A stretch of DNA of 64,000 nt, taken from positions 930,001 to 994,000 of the forward strand of contig NC_088302.1 of NCBI RefSeq assembly GCF_032854445.1, in the 5' to 3' direction. The position numbers and the translations under genes are program-made. Shown here piece by piece: positions 1-12,254 of the stretch; positions within the stretch are counted from its first letter, which is position 1, and each line of letters begins with the position of its first letter. The notes beneath the pieces are model-generated. The model made no database searches. It saw only the letters and a program-made list of their open reading frames with translations, and had not been told where the DNA came from. Origin of the DNA: Liolophura sinensis. Taxonomy: Eukaryota; Mollusca; Polyplacophora; Chitonida; Chitonidae.

Positions 1-94
1 TTTTATCTGTCCCCTGTCTGCCATTGCAACACCATTTGTTGGACAAACAAAAAGTCCCCACTTTTCCGGTTCTCACAACAACACAACTATATTA

Positions 95-265
95 CGGAAC
101 ACCACAACCCAGGACAGTAATAGGCCTGTCACAACCCACGACTGTAATAGGGATGGTCACAAACCCACGACATTGATAAAGCTGATCACAAACTCACGAT
201 AATGATAGGGCCCGTCACAGACTCACGACTGTGATAGAGATGGTCACAAACCCACGAGTGTAATT
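95..265. repeat. Degenerate ~33-bp tandem repeat
   Basis: About five imperfect copies of a unit built around cacaaacccacgactgtaat. The rest of 1-805 shows no gene that I can support. The segment 80-795 has no counterpart in the right-hand copy, where the sequence matching position 1 (40241) jumps to the sequence matching about position 800. Confidence 0.5.
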
Positions 266-805
266 TAAGGGTATTTAACAGTGGAAAGGCTGGTTGTGGG
301 GTTTCCCCGGACTATTCCTCGTTTTGAACATTTGATAAGATTTGAAAAATAGATACCTACCATTGAGGGTGATTGTGCCTACTGTTAAGGGTTGTGGCTT
401 TTTGAAAAACACGTAGGCCCTATCTTTCATTGCTAGCTGTGGCCTGTCACCAGTCGCCTTGGGGCTTTCGCAGAACACTTCACACATGAGAGACCACCTG
501 AAGCTGTTGGTACAGAAGGCTTGCCAATGTTGACAATATCAGAAAGTCTAGCAAACGGCAAGCCCCCTCTCGCCTCTGTACCTATTGACAGTCACATCAA
601 CAGGAATAGAGCTTTCCCACAAATAAATGTATTGACTGAAAATCTTTACAGTTCTTTATGAAAACACAACTTCTCAACGCAACTTTAGCAAGTAAAAATT
701 TGGATGACATGAGTCACGTACGTGACATGGCGGCCATTTTTGGTTGATATGAAAACATTTGAGAGTCATTTTCATCAAAACCCCATGTGCGATTTAGTTG
801 AAATT

Positions 806-1640
806 TAATACACATAAAAACCGTGAACGCTATTTGGAAAGAAAACGAAAACAATGTGCATGCAAATTAGGTACTGCTGAAGTTATGTGATGTGAAAAGG
901 AAAAATTTGAATTTGAAGATTATGAACACGTCACCTGATATAGTTTGATAACATCCTGATTACAAAACCGCTCTTATTTTTTTCTCTCGGTGTATACATT
1001 TGTTGCAAATTTGGGTAAAAAGGGCAAAATCGTTGAGGTGTGTTAAAAGCACTGCATATGCACGCCTTCCTATATTGTCCAGAGGCCAATTTACCACATT
1101 TGGCAGATTTACATGTACATGCTATATGGTGTACATCCAATGTATTGAAGGCTACGAGGAATTTATGCTTTCGTAACTGGCTCTACAACCTTCTTTGTGT
1201 ATCTTCATTCTGTAACTGTCAATGTCAGAATATATGTATTTCATCACAGATTAAGAGTCATCTCTAGAGCATCAAAATTGTAACACAATCTATGTAATTT
1301 TAATCATAATTGTAAACCTTCAAGATGTAACTCAATTGCAAATAATACACGTTCACTTTCATAATGTAACACAAAGCGTTATTCTGTAACACAAAGTATA
1401 TATTCACAAGTTATAACGTAGAATACAGTGATATCTGTATCCTTTACAATATATCCTTTACAATATAACAGACAATACAAATAATTCTGCAGAGAATGTG
1501 CACATTATTAGCCAATAGCAAGCATAGGAAGATATTGATGAAGCCAGTTTAATTCACAGTTAGCGGGGATTCTTGGTACTATTCGCTGAATAATTGTCCA
1601 TTTTTCAACAGGCTTTAAGGAATTTAAATGTGCTATAAAT
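806..1640. other. Downstream spacer, no gene seen
   Basis: AT-rich sequence that recurs with small changes at about 40331-41470, and partly at 17960-18300. Short reading frames on both strands are not kept between the copies. The point at 1065-1080 is the empty site for a SINE insertion found in the right-hand copy. Confidence 0.5.
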
Positions 1641-1644
1641 GCCT

Positions 1645-1820
1645 GTTTATTTATTTATTTGATCGGCGTTTTACGCTGTACTCTGTATATTTTACTTATA
1701 CGATCGAGGCCAGCATTATGGTAGAAAGAAACAGGCCAGGGCCGACATAAAACCTACAACCATCCGCAGATTGCTGGAAGACCCTCTCACGTGCAGAGGA
1801 AGAAGACGCCATTTTGAAGC
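1645..1820 (-). mobile_element. SINE family A fragment (tRNA-Leu/Ser-like family)
   Basis: Minus-strand 3' part of the SINE seen nearly complete at 49422-49695. The (TTTA)n run is the complement of its AAAT tail. It is followed by the body with the accatccgcagattgctgg segment. The tRNA-like head is missing. Orthologous fragments lie at 18411-18600 and 41472-41655, so the insertion predates the duplications. Confidence 0.6.
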
Positions 1821-2128
1821 ATTCTCTTTGTACATGGACAATATTTGACACATGAAACCTACAAAATTGATCGACGCCAAATGAAATGTCAGCTTTTTTT
1901 GAAAGAATTATTAGTTAAGTAAATTCCTGTTGGCAGCTGTACATGTTTAACATATAGGCCTATACATGTTTAACAAATGTGCAGATTTACGTATAAAAGA
2001 TTTGTAGGCTTCACAGGCACATTTAACAGATATGCATGTTCAATTGATGTGCATGCTTTGCAGATGTTTGCTAAGTATGTTGCGTGTTAAAACATTAAAC
2101 AATAATTGGTTAGACAGCTTAATAGACC

Positions 2129-2450
2129 GCCGCGGTGGCTTAATGGTTGGAGCGTCCGCCTTGAATTCGCGAGACACCGGCATCAAATTCAGGTCGGGTC
2201 ATACCACAGGTCAGAAAATGGTACTCGCGGCCTCGCTTGGCGCTTAGCACTGAGACGTTAGAGCAAGGAAACAGGACTGCTTGGCACGATGACAGTAGAA
2301 TGTGACTGGATGGGGTGTCATGTCTGGTGTGGTCGGCATGATACTTCATGGCATGGACTCGCCCTGTTACAAGAAGACACGATAAATGTACACAAACCTA
2401 ACAACTCCACGTCCTCATATGGCTGAAAATTTGTTGAAGTAAAAGAAAAC
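2129..2450 (+). mobile_element. SINE family B fragment (tRNA-headed)
   Basis: A tRNA-like head with an A-box-like segment (tggcttaatggttggagcg) is followed by a body with ctcgcttggcgcttagcac. The 3' end resembles the cgtcgtcatatgactgaaaa end of the complete element at 63120-63484. Orthologous copies are at 18880-19130 (with an internal loss in the head) and 41940-42270. Confidence 0.6.
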
Positions 2451-2749
2451 TAAAATATGAAGCTAAGTTCATCATAAAGGCAACTAAAAGCTATGCGTAA
2501 AATTATTTCATTTATTTTTTTTAGATCTTTTAATAATGTTAGTAAACATTCAAATATTTAAATTCTATGGTGGGTTTTGTGAGCCATATTTGTGAGCCAT
2601 ATTGACCATATCAAGCATGGTGTTCACCAGAAGGAAGGAATTTTTGAAAACATTCTTTCAGTAATGAATATTCCAATATTTAATGAAAGTATATTTATGC
2701 TTAGTTTTAAGTAGCCTGTTAAGTGATGCCTACTTCTATTTTTACAGGT

Positions 2750-2795
2750 GTTTCCTTTAAGCACGACGTTAAACCCCAAGCATACATCCATGAAC
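2750..2795 (+). mobile_element. SINE family B 3'-tail fragment
   Basis: A short match to the SINE B terminus (acgacgttaaaccccaagca) followed by a catac-type tail. It is not found at the matching place in the other two copies. Confidence 0.45.
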
Positions 2796-2799
2796 GTGC

Positions 2800-3060
2800 A
2801 TACACCTTACGAATATAGCATATTACACAAAAATCAGCCAAACACCTTACGAATATTACATGTTACATAATAATTAAACATCTTAAGAATATTACATATT
2901 ATACAAAAATGAGTGAATCATCTTACGAATGTTACATGTACATATTACACAATAATTAGTCAAACATCTTATTATATTATTACATATTACATACTACACG
3001 ACTATTAGTCAAGCATATTACCAATATTACATATCACACAAGAATCATTTAAACATTATA
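2800..3060. repeat. Degenerate ~40-50-bp AT-rich tandem repeat
   Basis: Repeated units of the type catcttacgaatattacat plus tattacacaaaaatcagtc. The same degenerate array lies downstream of the other two LRR genes (about 19365-19630 and 42430-42645). Confidence 0.5.
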
Positions 3061-3330
3061 GTTTTCCCAACATTGTTTGTTAAATGTGACGACAACAAAG
3101 AATTCCAGACCAGTGACATTGATTGGATTGCTAGGGACAACACTGCGTATCTGTACCTCAAATTTTGTCGATAGAGAGGCTTGTAACATTCCACTTTATA
3201 AGCACTTACGTAAGCAGATTTCACCGGTTACACGTGATTTTAGGAAACTACCACACTGTGGTTCATGATTACTCGTTATGCTGTGGTCTCTTATATTACG
3301 AATAGCACCCATCGCTTCCTTACATTATCA

Positions 3331-3336
3331 TTTAAT
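3331..3336 (-). terminator. Putative polyadenylation signal ATTAAA, LRR copy 1
   Basis: ATTAAA on the minus strand about 80 bases past the stop codon. The hexamer and its spacing are kept at 19922-19927 and 42934-42939. Confidence 0.4.
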
Positions 3337-3417
3337 GTTCCCTTGATTACCTGTGCATATGTTATCTATTAGAACAGCTTAAGATGCCGGTAGGTCGGAT
3401 TCTGACGTATAGTTTTG

Positions 3418-6307
3418 TTAGTCTATGTTCTCATACATTGAGTCAACACCAGGTGTGTTTCCAACCTCTCTCTGGGCGTGATTATAGAGGTTTCCTCGCC
3501 GGACAACGGTTTCACCAGGCTTGTTGTTTACATCCCTCTTTGATTTGACGATTAGACAAGCCACGAGCACGATGATAATCAACACAGAAACACCTAGTGC
3601 TATTCCCAGAGCCATAATTTCTACATGAATGTTAACAACGCCATCTACATGCATACAAACCGGTTCTGTTCGAGAGTCGGGGTATACCTCTGCCCATATG
3701 CAGACGTTGTAACTGTGGCCAGACTCCAGATCAAACAGGACAGCAGAACGCTTCTCTGGATGGTACAGATTCTCCTTGTCGTCGTCAGAGCCAGCGTCTT
3801 CCCTGTATGTCAGTCGGAAACCAGTAATGGCACCTGGACCATGCACTGACCAATGGATGACCACATCGTCACCGGCGGTGTCAGTGGTGACATCCCGAAG
3901 CACAATGGCGGAGTCCTCTTTACAAACAGTTGGTATGGAGTAGGACACAGACACTGACGTCCTGTTCGCCTCACAATCCGTCACATTGTAGCACTGTACA
4001 AGGAGTAACTCTTTGTCAGGAGGCGAGTGGCAGCGGGCGTGGTCAATTTTGTGACCGACAGGTGTATACCTCAACTAGGCTGCACTACAGTGGATTACCC
4101 AACAGGTAGAGATTTCTAAATGTGTTGTTAGACACAAGTTTCTGTAAACTCGGGGCTACAGTGAACTCATTGGAACGAAGGTCAAGGACTCGTAGTGTAT
4201 TCGCTGCCATGAACGTTTCTGGTGACACAGCGTGTAGTTGATTACTCGCTAGATAAAGGTAATTCAGTTTGAACACCGATATCCTGTTTACCGGAATTAA
4301 TGCCCCGAGAGTCTGCAGCTGGTTGTGACTCAGATCCAGAGTCAAAACGCCTCCTAGACAAGCGTCAGGGGAGAAAACCTGTATAGCATTTCGAGAGAGA
4401 TTCAGGGTGCTGACATTCCGTAACGCACATGGATCCAGGGACTGGGTGAAATTAACTGGGGGACTTTCCACACTGGTAAATCTGTTACTAGACAGGTCGA
4501 GGAGGTAAATCCTTGTTACATTCGTGGTAATCCTGATGGGTGAGCTGATCAGGTTTTCGCTCATCTCTAATCTTGCACCGTTTACTGTATTACGTCCAGT
4601 TACTGTCAGATTTCGGATATTATTGTTATCGGCGTAGATGTAGATCCACTGACCACTGGAGGCATTGACGTCCAGCGTCTCAAGGGCGTTGTTTGAGATA
4701 TTGAAAGTGACAGGACTACCGATGACTTTTACCTGAGTGTTTTTATTAAAGCCTTTCAGGTTATTATTGGAAAGATCTTTTTTTCCGGGTAGACTGGCTC
4801 TGTTAACCGGAAATTCACCATTTAGAGAACAGTTCCTCAGGCTGAGTTCTGTCGACAGCCTACCGAAAGCAGTAAAGACATCTGCTGATAAGGGAGGTAA
4901 CTTTGTGTCAGAGAGACGGAGAGTACGTAGACCAGTCCACTTTGGTAATCTTTCAAACAAGGGTACGATTGAAGAAGTGAGCAAGTGATTGTTGTCCAAA
5001 TACAGAGTATATATACGAGATGACAGTTGTTCAAAGAAATCTCGAGGTATGTCCCGTATCTGGTTATTATCCAGATAGAGATACTGCAAACTAGATGAGT
5101 TTGTTAGAGCTCCCGGTGGAATCGCAGTCAATTTATTCTGGCTCAAACCTAAATTTCTGAGAGAAATTAAATTCCTGAATGCTCCTGGTTGAATCGTCGA
5201 TAAACTGTTGTTTTGCAGATAAATATAAGCGATGCTGGCTGACTGGCTAAAGGCATCAGTCATCACAACATTCATGAGGTTGTCAGAGATGCCAGAGATT
5301 CTGTTGTTTCGCAGGTTTATGGTCTTAAGTTTTGTGAGTGGTCGTAGTAATTCGGGTTTAAGATACGTAAGCATGTTTGATGACAGATCTAGAGAATTCA
5401 GATTGGGACATCCTTCAAACAGCTTCAGGGGTAAATCCGACAGACGGTTATAACTAGCTACCAAAGTCTGTAGTTTATCCAGTCCCTTGAATATTTTCTC
5501 CGGTAGACTCGACAGCTGGTTCCTTAGTAGAGAAATGGTTGATAAATTAGGATTACGTGAGAAGAGGGTTTTCTCTAGCTCCACGATGTCATTGTAGTCC
5601 ACATACAGGTGTTGTAGATTGATTAACTCGTCAAACAATCTTACGGGCAGACTGGTAATCCCATTATTCTGTAATGATAGTGTTTTCAAAGAAGTAAGAC
5701 CTCTGAAAGGAAGATCGTCTAGCCCTGTAATCTTGTTGGCATCAAGACTTAGATCGGTAAGATGGACAAGTGCACGGAATGCCCCGGGCTCGATCTTCTC
5801 AATGTAGTTACTTGTGAGACGAAGACTTTCCAGCAAGGTGATGTTTGAAAAGTCGTCTGGACGAAGTGTAGGTATTCTGCTTCCATTCAACGTAAATGAT
5901 GTCAGTTTCTTCAGACTTTCGATCGCACAAATGGGGATGGAAGTTAGTCTGGTATTATTAACTAACAATTGAGTTAATGAGTTTTCTAGTCCGGCGAAAC
6001 CCTGGCACTCCAACTCAGATATCCGTATTCCTGACAATGTCAGTCTGGTTACTGGCAACTTCTTGAATGCACCTTTTGCAATGGAATTAATTCCATATCC
6101 GTATACTGTTAAAGATCGAAAATACACATCATCTGGGGGCAAAAGTGTTGGTAGTTCTCCGGTGAAAACGTTATTACACGTTATGTCGGAATTGTTTCTG
6201 GGTTGACACGTGCAACGTGGGTCAACTGGACACTGACCGAGGCCCTCCTCCGGTAGGACAACCAGCGAGACGAGTGTGACCAGCAGTCCGTAGTGAAGTC
6301 CGCCCAT
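3418..6307 (-). pseudogene. LRR-FnIII transmembrane receptor, copy 1, broken before the C-terminal cap
   Basis: Single-exon copy of the receptor that is intact at 20008-22908. From the ATG at 6307 it reads 740 codons: signal peptide, N-terminal cysteine cap and about 26 LRRs. It stops at 4085, right after the last repeat (LYLLGNPL). Compared with copy 2, 11 bases are missing near 4090, which removes the RCDCS start of the LRRCT cap and creates the stop. A nearby TGG is also TAG (AAWLR becomes AA-stop). The rest of the frame (LRRCT remainder, FnIII-like domain, membrane segment, tail ending MYENID) continues open from 4074 to 3418. It may be a pseudogene, or, since the signal peptide and all LRRs are intact, a gene for a short secreted LRR protein. 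The upstream block 6308-6760 is shared with the other copies and has a CRE-like TGACGTGG at 6406-6413. Confidence 0.85.
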
Positions 6308-6770
6308 CGTGTACTGGTGGCGGAGTTGTCCTCCGTGCGACTGCGACCTACAGGTAGCTCGGATAAGGATAATATCTGAGAAACTCTACTCTATAAGTGG
6401 TGATATGACGTGGGTGAAGTCACGAGAAGCTCTAAAACCGAACATAAAGACATAGCTGGATCACAGCCTGGGGCTTTTTGCTATCAGGTTTCCTGTTTAC
6501 CTACTTGATAGTTGAATTAAGATGTATTACGAATCAGCGCACAGGTTTGGAGGGAGTTGAATTCAGTCTAGTCTGTGTTTCTGACCTCCTTCTACGTAGT
6601 CGTGCTAGACATGTAGTTATATTACAAACCAGTTTGTCTACGCCCAGTTTTGTGTACGATACGTGTACACGGAGCTCTGTAAGAAAAGAGCCAGAATTCA
6701 CAGATGACTCAGACACACTCTTAAAACCGGGCCTACGCCATAAAAAATAGGACCGTGAGCAAACAAGGAT
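6308..6770 (-). promoter_or_regulatory. Conserved 5' flank of LRR gene copy 1
   Basis: About 450 bases upstream of the start codon are conserved in all three copies (22909-23360 and 45972-46430), and degenerate minisatellites begin beyond them. The block therefore probably holds the promoter and 5' UTR. I see a CRE-like TGACGTGG but no convincing TATA box. Confidence 0.35.
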
Positions 6771-6780
6771 TCGTCCAGGA

Positions 6781-7840
6781 AAACCAGGACTTACGGATAA
6801 GCCTGAGAAACCCTAAGGAACCAGGACATACAGCTGAACTTGTTACACCATAACAGGTTTAGCTGTAACCCTGCTATACCTTAAGGAACCAGGACTTACA
6901 GCTAAGCCTGTATTACCATAAGGAACCAGGACTAACAGCTAAAAATGTTACACCACAAGGAACCAGGACTAACAGCTAAAAATGTTACACCATAAGGAAC
7001 AATTACTTACAGACAACCCTGATATACCCTAATGAACCAGGACTTACAGCTAAACTGTTATACCACAAGGAACCACGACTTACAGATAACCCTGATAACC
7101 CTGCAAGGCACAAGGGCTTGCAGCTAACTTTGATACATGCCAAGGAATCAGAACTTACAGGTATAAGTGATTCAACCTAAGGAGCCAGGACTTGTCGTCA
7201 CCCCTGATGGAACAAGGATTTACAACTAAACGTCCTACACCATAAGGAACCAGGACTTGTCGTCACCCCTGATGGAACAAGGATTTACAACTAAACGTCC
7301 TACACCATAAGGAACCAGGACTTATCGTCACCCCTGATGGAACAAGGATTTACAACTAAACGTCCTACACCATAAGGAACCAGGACTTGTCGTCACCCCT
7401 GATGGAACAAGGATTTACAACTAAACGTCCTACACCATAAGGAGCCAGGACTTGTCGTCACCCCTGATGGAACAAGGATTTACAACTAAACGTCCTACAC
7501 CATAAGGAACCAGGACTTGTCGTCACCCCTGATGGAACAAGGATTTACAACTAAACGTCCTACACCATAAGGAACCAGGACTTATCGTCACCCCTGATGG
7601 AACAAGGATTTACAACTAAACGTCCTACACCATAAGGAACCAGGACTTGTCGTCACCCCTGATGGAACAAGGATTTACAACTAAACGTCCTACACCATAA
7701 GGAGCCAGGACTTGTCGTCACCCCTGATGGAACAAGGATTTACAACTAAACGTCCTACACCATAAGGAACCAGGACTTACAGCTAACTTTGATACATACC
7801 AAGTAACGAGAATTTATATCTAATTGTTATGTACGCTCAT
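6781..7840. repeat. Degenerate ccaggacttacagctaa minisatellite
   Basis: Imperfect units of about 36-40 bp built on aaggaaccaggacttacag and a cc(ct)gttacaccat segment. They contain the regular 65-bp array at 7181-7770. Shorter versions follow LRR copy 2 (23361-23640), and a longer one follows copy 3 (46430-47900). Confidence 0.75.
7181..7770. repeat. 65-bp array with four-unit higher-order period
   Basis: Nine nearly identical 65-bp units, starting at 7181, 7246, 7311, 7376, 7441, 7506, 7571, 7636 and 7701. Two marker positions (ggagcc/ggaacc and cttgtcg/cttatcg) repeat every four units, giving a 260-bp higher-order period. Unit 2 lacks the array. One related unit is found in copy 3 near 46535-46600. 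Confidence 0.85.
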
Positions 7841-7852
7841 ACACGTGGGAAG

Positions 7853-8060
7853 TGCTCAAATCAGACCATATGTATGTGTGAAAGAAAAGATCTTCAAATC
7901 AGACCATCTGTATGTGTGAAAGAAAAGATCTTCAAATCAGACCATATGTATGTGTGAAGGAAAAGATCTTCAAATCAGACCATATGTATGTGTGAAAGAA
8001 AAGATCTTCAAATCAGAACGTATGATACGTATGAAAGACAAAGTCTTTAAATATAATCGT
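7853..8060. repeat. 38-bp tandem repeat
   Basis: About five units of caaatcagaccatatgtatg followed by tgtgaaagaaaagatctt. Copy 2 has one or two units (23690-23780), and copy 3 has scattered degenerate ones. Confidence 0.65.
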
Positions 8061-8870
8061 CAAGTCCGACATTCATATACCGTTCGTAGTTTGTAAAAGG
8101 CGTTCCAAGTCGATAATCGCAAGATCCATTTCCAAAGCAACGTTTAACACTAACTCCCAAAGACAAAGGTATGTAAGAAATTATACAAATAAGAAATAAA
8201 GCCCGTAACACACAAGAGAGAAGCGGTCATCAGTTTTCAATGATGCCGGGCAGACAATGAATATTCCAGGCATGAATTCCATATCAAAGTTCAAATTCGT
8301 AGTCCGTGAATGAGTTCCAGGTCAAATAACAATTAAACAAGTATCTCAGTCGTGCTTTGATTGCAAATGTTCATAAAGGCATCATGCTGATGTAATGAGC
8401 ATGACTACTTTCACGGCCCCTAGCCCCAGGTTAAGCGGTATTAGATACATTTTGAAAATGACGAGTGTTACAGGCCGTATGATAAATCACACCATATGAT
8501 ATATGTGAAAGACAAAGTCTTTAAATCAGACTTTATTTACTATCCTATTATATAGGAGAAGACAGCGGGGCCGTCAACACTGGTAAATACCAGACACTAA
8601 ATGGCTACTATGTAACTGTCAGACAATTTCATGTGACATCCGGTCCAGTGAAGCTGGCTATCACACCCATTTAACAGGATTTGTTCAAAAGTCCAATAAT
8701 CAGCCATTTGGAGTATGTGAAAGCCTGCTATCACTGTACTGCGGAAAATCCAGTTCCCAGGTATGACACCTTTGGGCAAATGGATGCGTGTTTAATTCAT
8801 GCTCTTAAACACCTGCTATATACGCATGATATCTTTTTATATGATGTAGCTTATCGCTTGGACGTGTTCT
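8061..8870. other. Spacer, no gene seen
   Basis: Single-copy-like sequence, nearly identical to 23780-24600. Short frames on both strands (for example 8597-8779 minus and 8681-8905 plus) recur in unit 2 only because the DNA is duplicated. They show no recognisable domain. Confidence 0.4.
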
Positions 8871-9095
8871 TTATATCCCCTCTGCAACTTATCGCTTGGA
8901 TGTAGGAGGTATATCCTCTGTGCAACTTACCACTTGAACCTTTGAGGTATATCCTTTGTGCAACTTATCGCTTGGGTATATGAGGTGTATGCCCTGTGCA
9001 ACTTACCGCTTGAACGTTTGAGGTGTATCCTTTGTTCAGTTTATCGCTTGGATGTATGAGGTGTATCTCCTTACCACTTGAAAATCTCCGTGTAT
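8870..9095. repeat. ~45-bp tandem repeat
   Basis: Four to five imperfect units containing gcaacttatcgcttggatgt and aggtatatcctctgt. Unit 2 has about three (24600-24715), and copy 3 has related units at 48410-48610. Confidence 0.55.
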
Positions 9096-9184
9096 CATAT
9101 TTTTCACCATTTTAAAACAAACACGTGAATAGACCTCATGACAAATAAGGCAACAGCTGGGGACTTCTAAACCTTCATACAGTA

Positions 9185-9515
9185 AGGAAAATAATAACGA
9201 CCACTATAGTTGTCACAAAAAATAATAACAAGCATTGTAGGTTTAACAAAAAATAGTGACAAGCACTGTAGTTGTCACAAAAAATAGTAACAAGCACTGT
9301 AGTTATCACAAAAAATGGTAACAAGCACTGTAGTTGTCACAAAAAATAGGAAACAGCACTGTAGTTGTCACAAAAATGGTAACAAACACTGTAGTTGTCA
9401 CAAAAAATAGTAACAAGCACTGTAGTTGTCACACAAAATATTAACAAGCACTGTAGTTATCCCAAAAAATGGTAACAAGCACTGTAGTTATCACAAAAAT
9501 GGTAACATGAAGTAG
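9185..9515. repeat. 31-bp minisatellite (aacaagcactgtagttgtca)
   Basis: About ten units of aacaagcactgtagttgtca plus caaaaaatagt. The orthologous array in unit 2 (24838-25795) has about 30, and copy 3 has one or two remnants near 48780. Copy number is therefore very unstable. Confidence 0.8.
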
Positions 9516-9559
9516 TACGTTTACACAGTGTGTACACATTACTACTATGCAAAACTAGA

Positions 9560-9960
9560 CTGTGTCAACAAACTCTGGAAATGAGACCATATGATACATC
9601 TGACAGACAGTCTTCAAATCCTAGAACGTGGCTGGACTGATCATATGATATATGTAAAAGACAGTCATTAATTCCATAAGATACGTGTGAAAGACAATGT
9701 CTTTAATTCAGACCAAATGATACGCGTAAAAACAAAGTCATCTAATCAGACCATATGATATATGTGAAAGACTGACTTCAAATCTGAGAATATGGCTAGA
9801 CTGATCATATGATATATGTGAAAGACAGACTTTAAATGAGACTATATGACACGTGTGAAAGACAACCCCTCATATTAGATCATATGATACTTGTGAAAGA
9901 CAAAGAATTCAAAACAGACCATGTGATAGGTGTGAAATAGAATATAAAAGATTTACACCA
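9560..9960. repeat. Degenerate ~40-bp repeat (gatatatgtgaaagaca)
   Basis: Imperfect units related to those at 7853-8060. Orthologous arrays lie at 25860-26235 and 48890-49290. Confidence 0.55.
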
Positions 9961-9964
9961 ATAA

Positions 9965-10500
9965 GTACCAAATAGTACCAAACCACACGCCACTAGTACC
10001 TTGGTTTATAGTACCAAATCACACGCTACTATCACCTTGGTTTATAGTACCAAATCACACGCCACCACAACCTTAGTTTATAGTACCAAATCACACGCTA
10101 CTAGCACCTTGGTTTATAGTACCAAATCTCAAGCCACTACAACCTTAGTTTATAGTAACAAAACACACGCCACTAGTACCTTTGTTTATAGTACCAAATC
10201 ACACGCTACTATCACCTTGGTTTATAGTACCAAATCACACGCCACCACAACCTTAGTTTATAGTACCAAATCACACGCTACTAGCACCTTGGTTTATAGT
10301 ACCAAATCTCAAGCCACTACAACCTTAGTTTATAGTACCAAATCACACGCCACTAGAATCTTCGTGATTGTACCAAGTCACACGCCACCAGCACCTTGGT
10401 TTATAGTAGCAAATCACACGCTACTAGCGGCGTGGTTTATAGTACCAAATCACACGCCACTACAACCTTAGTTTATAGTACCAATTTACACTGGCACTTT
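9965..10500. repeat. 36-bp minisatellite (tttatagtaccaaatcacac)
   Basis: About 14 units of 36 bp. The unit is a multiple of three and lacks stops in several frames, so it gives a false 12-residue repeat protein. Orthologues are 26245-26640 and 50380-51310, with different unit numbers. Confidence 0.85.
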
Positions 10501-10950
10501 GGTTTATAGTTACCTTGTGCTTCACAAAGTTTTCCACAACCGATAATGCAGGCCATTACAGAGGGGTGAATTAGAACAAAAAATAGCGCCATCTAGATGA
10601 AACGACTGTGCTGTGTCGAGCTTTAATGGTTATAGTAAAAATGTATTGTCCATATAAAAAGATGCCAGTTGTACACTAAATGTATAAACCAGGGGGAAAA
10701 ACTAGAAAACGCAACTTCAGTGTACCGGTACAATAACTTGCTTCAAGGTATGAAATATCAAAACTATTATGTCCTCGAATGGCTGACATGAATATGCGGT
10801 GACATACTCTATGTGTCTGTGCACGAGACAATGTACCAGTGAGAATGTATCACATCTGGACTACCCAAATCCAGCACCATTTAGCCTCGAAACATTTGTC
10901 TTAGGAAGAACACACAATCCCTACCAGTACCCACTCAAGATTTTAACTTG
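10501..10950. other. Spacer, no gene seen
   Basis: Non-repetitive sequence, about 99% identical by eye to 26641-27090 and clearly related to 51311-51640. No open frame of note. Confidence 0.4.
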
Positions 10951-10954
10951 ACAT

Positions 10955-11380
10955 GTTTGAGCACATCCCTACTCACTCACGATTGCATCTTCAGCACATC
11001 CCTACTCACTCACGATTGCATCTTCAGCACATTCCTACTCACTTACGACGTTGTCTAGATCTCATATCACTTCTCACTCACGATTACATCTCAAAGACAC
11101 ATCCCTACCCATTCACGATGTTATCTTGCGCACATCCATACTCACTCCAGATTACATCTTGAGCACATCCCTACCCACTCACGATGTTATCTTGAGCACA
11201 TCACCTCTCACTCACTATGTTATCTTGAGCACATCCCTACCAACTCACGATGTTATCTTTCGCACATCTCAACTCACTCCCGATTGCATCTTGAGCACAT
11301 CACTACTTACTCACGATGTTATCTTGAGCACATCACCTCTCACTCACATCCCTACCCACTTACGATTGCACCTTAAGTGG
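10955..11380. repeat. 33-bp minisatellite (cttgagcacatccctactca)
   Basis: About 12 units of 33 bp, which keep several frames open by unit length alone. Orthologues are 27095-27535 and 52230-52940. Confidence 0.85.
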
Positions 11381-11880
11381 TCAAAATCATTGTTCCTATG
11401 TGCTAAGTGTGACGGTCAGGAAATCCAAGATGACCGACAATAAACACACTGGATTACGTAGAGTGGTCAAAACCAATCCTAACCGTTCTTAGGCAAATCT
11501 TAAGCCGTTGTGTAATTATGAGCTATGATTAAAAACTTGTTGGTAGGACATCTGGTAAAAAAAACTTGTTTATAGATTTAACATACAAAAACGTAAACAT
11601 AAACAAATATCAGAATATTGAGATAAGGTCATCTGTTTATCATACAGTTCATCCTGTGCAGCATAAGAATACAAACTAGACGTACACCATACACGTGTAG
11701 TTAACAACAGTCAAAACATGCTTTGCAAAGAACACTTCATGCAAACATTAAACTTTAAGAAAACAGAAATCACTTAATCCATAACAATGTTAGAATTTTT
11801 TTTCATCTCTTTGGCTTTCAAATAAAATCTCTTCAAATAAATAAATTCTCAAATAGATGGAGGTTAGGTGATTTCCAGTA
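11381..11880. other. Spacer downstream of the SWEET exon copy
   Basis: Non-repetitive, AT-rich. It matches 27536-28043 and 53020-54108, where copy 3 carries extra small arrays. It would be 3' UTR or flank of the SWEET gene. No other gene seen. Confidence 0.45.
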
Positions 11881-11985
11881 TTAATTCAGCTTCTTGCTTG
11901 TTTTTTCTGTCCTTTCCCCTCCCCCGTAGTTGACCAGCAGTACTAGTTTACCCACACCAGTTGCCACTCCTAGAAAGTTTGGCGC
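11881..11985 (-). pseudogene. Orphan copy of the SWEET last exon (unit 1)
   Basis: An open 34-codon exon with its own stop, starting APNFLGVATGVGKLVLL and ending TSKKLN. It is the counterpart of SWEET exon E at 54109-54213 and encodes the seventh membrane helix and the short tail. The 3' splice acceptor is kept (pyrimidine-rich tract ending ggttacag). No other SWEET exon lies upstream; the sequence runs instead into a 33-bp array and then DNase-derived repeats. It is a fragment carried by the tandem duplication. Confidence 0.85.
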
Positions 11986-12254
11986 CTGTAACCAAAACAA
12001 GAAAACATATCAACTATGAAACTTCATCAACATATCTCTTTATTTTCATTTCTTGTAAAGATAGTGTAAATTTGAAGGATATATAATATTGTAGTCTGCT
12101 TATCGATGACACTAACACAAGGTTTCATTGTCAATTATACGAAAAAGGGGAGTAACTCCTGCCCCAAGCACTTAGGCGTAGGGTATTCTAAGTGTTAAGT
12201 AGAATCATGGCCAAGAGCGAAACCAAGGTGCCTCCATTCTTCAGAAATTTACTG

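Noticed and set aside
4737-6750. Plus-strand frames antisense to the LRR gene (for example 4737-4988, 5232-5453, 6478-6750)
   Set aside because: Shadows of the LRR coding strand or its flank, repeated in all copies only because the DNA is duplicated.
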